Below, piece after piece: positions 5,687-7,796 of a DNA stretch of 7,796 nucleotides. The stretch is taken from NCBI GenBank assembly GCA_047973435.1, contig JBKECA010000545.1, forward strand, positions 1 through 7,796. The letters are read 5' to 3'. Position numbers and translations under genes: made by a program. Source of the DNA: JBKECA01 sp047973435. Its GTDB lineage: Bacteria; Planctomycetota; Planctomycetia; Planctomycetales; Planctomycetaceae. Position 1 is the stretch's first letter, and the number at the start of each line of letters is the position of its first letter. The notes under the pieces were generated by a model, which ran no database searches, was not told where the DNA came from, and saw only the letters and a list, made by a program, of their open reading frames with translations.

Positions 5687-6177
5687 GCTGCGTTCCACTC
5701 CGCCTGCATGGCGAGATGCACCTCGGCCTGCAGACGCTGAATCTCTTCGTCGCTGAGTTGCTGGTCTCGAACCTCGTAAGGGCCCTCGCCCCGACTGCCG
5801 GCCAGTTGCAGAAACTGTCCGTCATCGTCATTTCGTGCTCCGTCCAGTCTCAGTCGTCGACGCTGCAACAAATACAAGGCCAACACATACGCGATTTGCT
5901 CCTGGGCCGGGTTGGCGTCTTCCAGCACCTGCTCAAAGTACGCCAGCATGGCATCGGGATCGACCGTCCGGATCGACGATACTTCTCCCTTGGGAACAAA
6001 ACTTTGCCACTGACCGACGGTTCCAGTGGGAGCCCCCGGCCAGCCCTCGGCCGAGTAGTCCAGACGCTGCAGTTCTCCCTCGCGCTCGACGAGCACGGAG
6101 ATGACTTGGGAACCGGGTTCCAACGGCCGCCCGGTCCCGGCGCAGGTCTTCCCCAGCGGTCGAACGTGATATTCCAT
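5683..6177 (-). CDS. Uncharacterised 164-residue protein, planctomycete-type
   Basis: I know no function for this protein. It starts MEYHVRPLGKTCAGTGRPLEPG, where the C-x-x-T-G-R-P-L-x-P-G stretch (12-22) resembles half of a zinc-ribbon knuckle, yet Cys12 is the only cysteine, so a classical zinc site is not supported. Residues 28-62 look like beta strands (ISVLVEREGELQRLDYSAEGW), 74-106 like a helical segment (AMLAYFEQVLEDANPAQEQIAYVLALYLLQRRRL), and 138-162 like an acidic C-terminal helix (DQQLSDEEIQRLQAEVHLAMQAEW). There is no signal peptide or membrane span, so it is probably cytoplasmic. From memory, similar small proteins are common in planctomycetes; I could not verify that. The ATG at 6177 is the first possible start in the frame, with only a weak ribosome site. 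It is divergent from the pyruvyl transferase-like gene and its stop codon coincides with the edge of the MITE-like element. Confidence 0.82.
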   Translation of the reverse strand: MEYHVRPLGKTCAGTGRPLEPGSQVISVLVEREGELQRLDYSAEGWPGAPTGTVGQWQSFVPKGEVSSIRTVDPDAMLAYFEQVLEDANPAQEQIAYVLALYLLQRRRLRLDGARNDDDGQFLQLAGSRGEGPYEVRDQQLSDEEIQRLQAEVHLAMQAEWNAA

Positions 6178-6216
6178 TGATGACCGATTGCGAAAACTGA
6201 GCCAGACGGGGCGGGG

Positions 6217-6246
6217 ATACTACCCCAAGCTCGCTGACGGAGACAA
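6217..6246 (-). promoter_or_regulatory. Possible promoter for the 164-residue protein gene
   Basis: On the minus strand TTGTCT (6246-6241) and TAGTAT (6222-6217) are separated by 18 bases, each matching the housekeeping consensus at 4 of 6 positions. Transcription would start about 30 bases before the ATG at 6177. The -10 lies in the loop of a small palindrome (GGGG 6213-6216, CCCC 6223-6226). This is a weak match by eye only. Confidence 0.25.
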
Positions 6247-6356
6247 TACGGCTTCCGCTGCTCGTGAAAGGTTGCCGGAATCGCGGAGTCACCGAACGAT
6301 TCGTTACTATTCACTGGCAGTTCACGCCGACCCATTGCCCCCACCTGTGCCGACAT

Positions 6357-7649
6357 ATGCAACGCCGCCAGTTTCTACAGTCGACCCTGTCCGCCGCAGT
6401 GATGGCCGCGCTGCGTTCCCGCGTTTCCGCCAACGACGCCCGCCCGCCACGGATTTTGCTCCGCTCTTCCTGGCAGATCGTCAATATCGGTGATATCGCC
6501 CATACGCCGGGAGTGCTGGCACTGCTGGAGAAGTTCCTGCCGGACGCCGAAGTGCGGCTGTGGGCTTCGGGCGATTTGTCCGAAGACGTCGCGGCGATGG
6601 AGCATCGCCGATTTCCGAACCTGAAAATCGTCAAGGGGACCATCAGCTCGAATGGCAAAGGCTCCAATCCGGAGCTGGACGAAACAATTCGTTGGACCGA
6701 TTTTCTGCTGCACGGATCGGGGGCGTCGTTCGTTGCAGTCAAGGACACTGCCGCCTTCGTCAAGCACACTGGCAAGCCTTTCGGGATTTACGGCATCACT
6801 TACAGTGGCAGTCATGATGAGCAAGTGCAGCTGCTCTCGAAGGCCAAGTTCGTCTTCTTCAGGGAGACCGTATCTTTGGCCAAGGCCCAGGCGGAGGGAG
6901 TTCAATCGCCGGTGATGGGGTTCGGCCCGGATGGTGCCTTTGGCTGCGACTTGCGAAACGACGCGGCGGCCGATGCGTTTCTGGCGGACCATCAGCTTGC
7001 ACCGGGACAGTTCGTCTGCTGCATTCCCCGGCTGCGCTACACACCGTACTGGCTGATCAAGACGGGGCGCGAGCTGGACCCCGCCCGAGACGTCCGCAAT
7101 AAGGAAATGGAGGAGCACGACCATATGCCGCTGCGTGACGCCATTACGGCGATCGTGCGCGAGACCGACCACAAGGTGCTCGTCTGCCCGGAAGACATGA
7201 CGCAGATGGCGGTTGGCAAGCGGAACATTATCGACAAGCTCCCCGAGGATGTGGCCCGGCGCGTTGTCTGGCGCGAGAACTACTGGCTGACCGACGAAGC
7301 ACTGAGCACCTATGTTCGCTCAGCCGGCCTGTTCGGACTGGAGATGCACTCACCGATCATGTGCATTGGCAATGGCGTTCCCGCCATCGTCGGCCGGTTT
7401 GAGGAGCAGACAAGCAAGGGCTTCATGTGGCGCGACATCGGCCTCGATGACTGGTTGTTCGACTTCGACGATGCCCAGCGCATGCAGGACTATGTTCCGA
7501 CCGTGCTCAAGATGGTGACCGATCGTAAGACCTCTGCCAAACTAGTTACTCAGGCGCAGCAGATTGTGCACACCTTTCAGCGCTCCACTATGAAGAGACT
7601 GCAACAATCGCTGGAGGTCCCGTCAACATCGCCCCCCGGAGCGCGTTAG
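6357..7649 (+). CDS. Tat-signal protein of the polysaccharide pyruvyl transferase family
   Basis: The 430-residue product resembles the polysaccharide pyruvyl transferase family (CsaB/WcaK type), whose characterised members move pyruvate from phosphoenolpyruvate onto cell-surface sugars. Family-like features in order are NIGDIAHTPGVLALLEKF (43-60), the glycine-rich LLHGSGASF (117-125), KPFGIYGITY (140-149), FFRETVSLAKA (167-177), GFGPDGAF (188-195), and near the C-terminus EMHSPIMCIGNGVPAIVGRFEEQTSKG (329-355), matching the usual H-S-x-I-x-x-x-x-x-G-x-P motif, with an unusual Glu-Met in place of Arg-Leu before the histidine. The N-terminus MQRRQFLQSTLSAAVMAAL has a twin-arginine RRQFL motif, a hydrophobic stretch and a possible cleavage at VSA-ND (24-26), suggesting Tat export. 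The ATG at 6357 was chosen because it begins exactly at this signal; it has no clear ribosome site. A GTG at 6264 would add 31 residues unlike a signal peptide. The true substrate is unknown, and it may not be a sugar pyruvylase. Confidence 0.85.
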   Translation: MQRRQFLQSTLSAAVMAALRSRVSANDARPPRILLRSSWQIVNIGDIAHTPGVLALLEKFLPDAEVRLWASGDLSEDVAAMEHRRFPNLKIVKGTISSNGKGSNPELDETIRWTDFLLHGSGASFVAVKDTAAFVKHTGKPFGIYGITYSGSHDEQVQLLSKAKFVFFRETVSLAKAQAEGVQSPVMGFGPDGAFGCDLRNDAAADAFLADHQLAPGQFVCCIPRLRYTPYWLIKTGRELDPARDVRNKEMEEHDHMPLRDAITAIVRETDHKVLVCPEDMTQMAVGKRNIIDKLPEDVARRVVWRENYWLTDEALSTYVRSAGLFGLEMHSPIMCIGNGVPAIVGRFEEQTSKGFMWRDIGLDDWLFDFDDAQRMQDYVPTVLKMVTDRKTSAKLVTQAQQIVHTFQRSTMKRLQQSLEVPSTSPPGAR

Positions 7650-7678
7650 CATTTAGTCCGCACGCGGCCAGTGTTGAT

Positions 7679-7719
7679 ACGTTTTGCCTCGCGGGGCTTG
7701 CCTCGCGGGGCTTAAACGT
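7679..7719 (+). repeat. Two 14-bp tandem repeats inside a stem-loop
   Basis: TGCCTCGCGGGGCT occurs twice in direct tandem (7685-7698 and 7699-7712), identically. The pair is enclosed by ACGTTT (7679-7684) and AAACGT (7714-7719), and GCCTCGCG of copy one can pair with CGCGGGGC of copy two (one G-T wobble), giving a strong hairpin 30 bases after the pyruvyl transferase-like stop codon. No T-run follows the stem. It could act as an mRNA 3' end structure or be a remnant of a dispersed repeat. Confidence 0.75.
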
Positions 7720-7742
7720 CGGATAGCCTTACACTCGCTGCC

Positions 7743-7776
7743 GCGGGCAGTAAACTTTGCCGGAACTGCCCGCTTT
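7743..7776 (+). terminator. Hairpin followed by TTT, candidate terminator
   Basis: GCGGGCAGT (7743-7751) and ACTGCCCGC (7765-7773) form a perfect GC-rich 9-bp stem with a 13-base loop, followed by TTT (7774-7776). The orientation fits termination of rightward transcription from the pyruvyl transferase-like gene, about 95 bases after its stop. The short T-run makes it weaker than a classic Rho-independent terminator. The 20 bases after it show no gene start. Confidence 0.45.
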
Positions 7777-7796
7777 GGTCGATTGTCGAGACAACC

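Noticed and set aside
5366..5698. Short open frames on both strands within the MITE-like element
   Set aside because: Several frames are open at once because the sequence is palindromic and repetitive; none has a credible start region or protein-like composition.
5527..6180. Plus-strand open frame covering the MITE-like element and the opposite side of the 164-residue gene
   Set aside because: It runs through the palindromic element and mirrors the minus-strand gene, with no ribosome site or domain signature.
6264..6356. GTG start adding 31 residues to the pyruvyl transferase-like protein
   Set aside because: The extra residues are Cys/His-rich and would bury the twin-arginine signal; the ATG at 6357 begins precisely at that signal.
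7775..7796. Small inverted repeat TTGTC/GACAA near the window end as an operator
   Set aside because: It is only 5 bp and cut close to the window edge; chance is a sufficient explanation.
1..7796. tRNA, rRNA, CRISPR array, transposase or toxin-antitoxin genes
   Set aside because: I looked through both strands and saw no cloverleaf, rRNA core, spaced direct repeats, or such protein signatures.

Overview
The window (about 58-60% GC by eye) looks like bacterial chromosome, most likely from a planctomycete. The grounds are indirect: a small 164-residue protein of a type I associate with planctomycetes, a Tat-signal (RRQFL) protein of the polysaccharide pyruvyl transferase family, a large lipoprotein with a LolA/LolB-like look, and a GAATT/CGAAAT-rich palindromic element. 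No rRNA or other marker fixes the taxon.

Region 1 (1-4243, + strand) is the downstream part of a phosphate-uptake and phosphate-signalling operon: pstC (5' end cut off by the window), pstA, pstB, phoU and a PhoB-type response regulator. The first two junctions are 4-base GTGA overlaps, phoU/regulator is a 4-base ATGA overlap, and pstB/phoU also offers an ATGA overlap although the conserved PhoU body starts about 120 bases later. PstC and PstA form the inner-membrane channel, PstB is the ATPase, PhoU links transporter state to signalling, and the regulator would switch the Pho genes. PstS, if present in the operon, lies upstream of the window. No PhoR-type kinase follows the regulator.

Region 2 (4244-6177, - strand) converges on the operon with only 9 bases between the stop codons, and an 8-bp inverted repeat spans both gene ends. 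It holds a 369-residue lipoprotein of unknown function and, upstream of it, the 164-residue uncharacterised protein. Between them (5363-5682) is a leader with a perfect 10-bp hairpin and a 219-bp palindromic, MITE-like element (5465-5683) with near-perfect terminal inverted repeats flanked by TA. The right end of this element supplies the last base of the upstream gene's TAA stop codon.

Region 3 (6178-7796) starts with a divergent intergenic region, then a + strand gene for a Tat-signal protein of the polysaccharide pyruvyl transferase family. It is followed by a non-coding tail with two copies of a 14-bp GC-rich tandem repeat inside a stem-loop, and a second terminator-like hairpin.

No new multi-gene system is evident. 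The observations most worth following are the MITE-like element at a stop codon, the hairpin with an SD-like loop in the lipoprotein leader, the in-frame duplication and start ambiguity at phoU, and a predicted Tat signal on a family whose known enzymes use a cytosolic donor.
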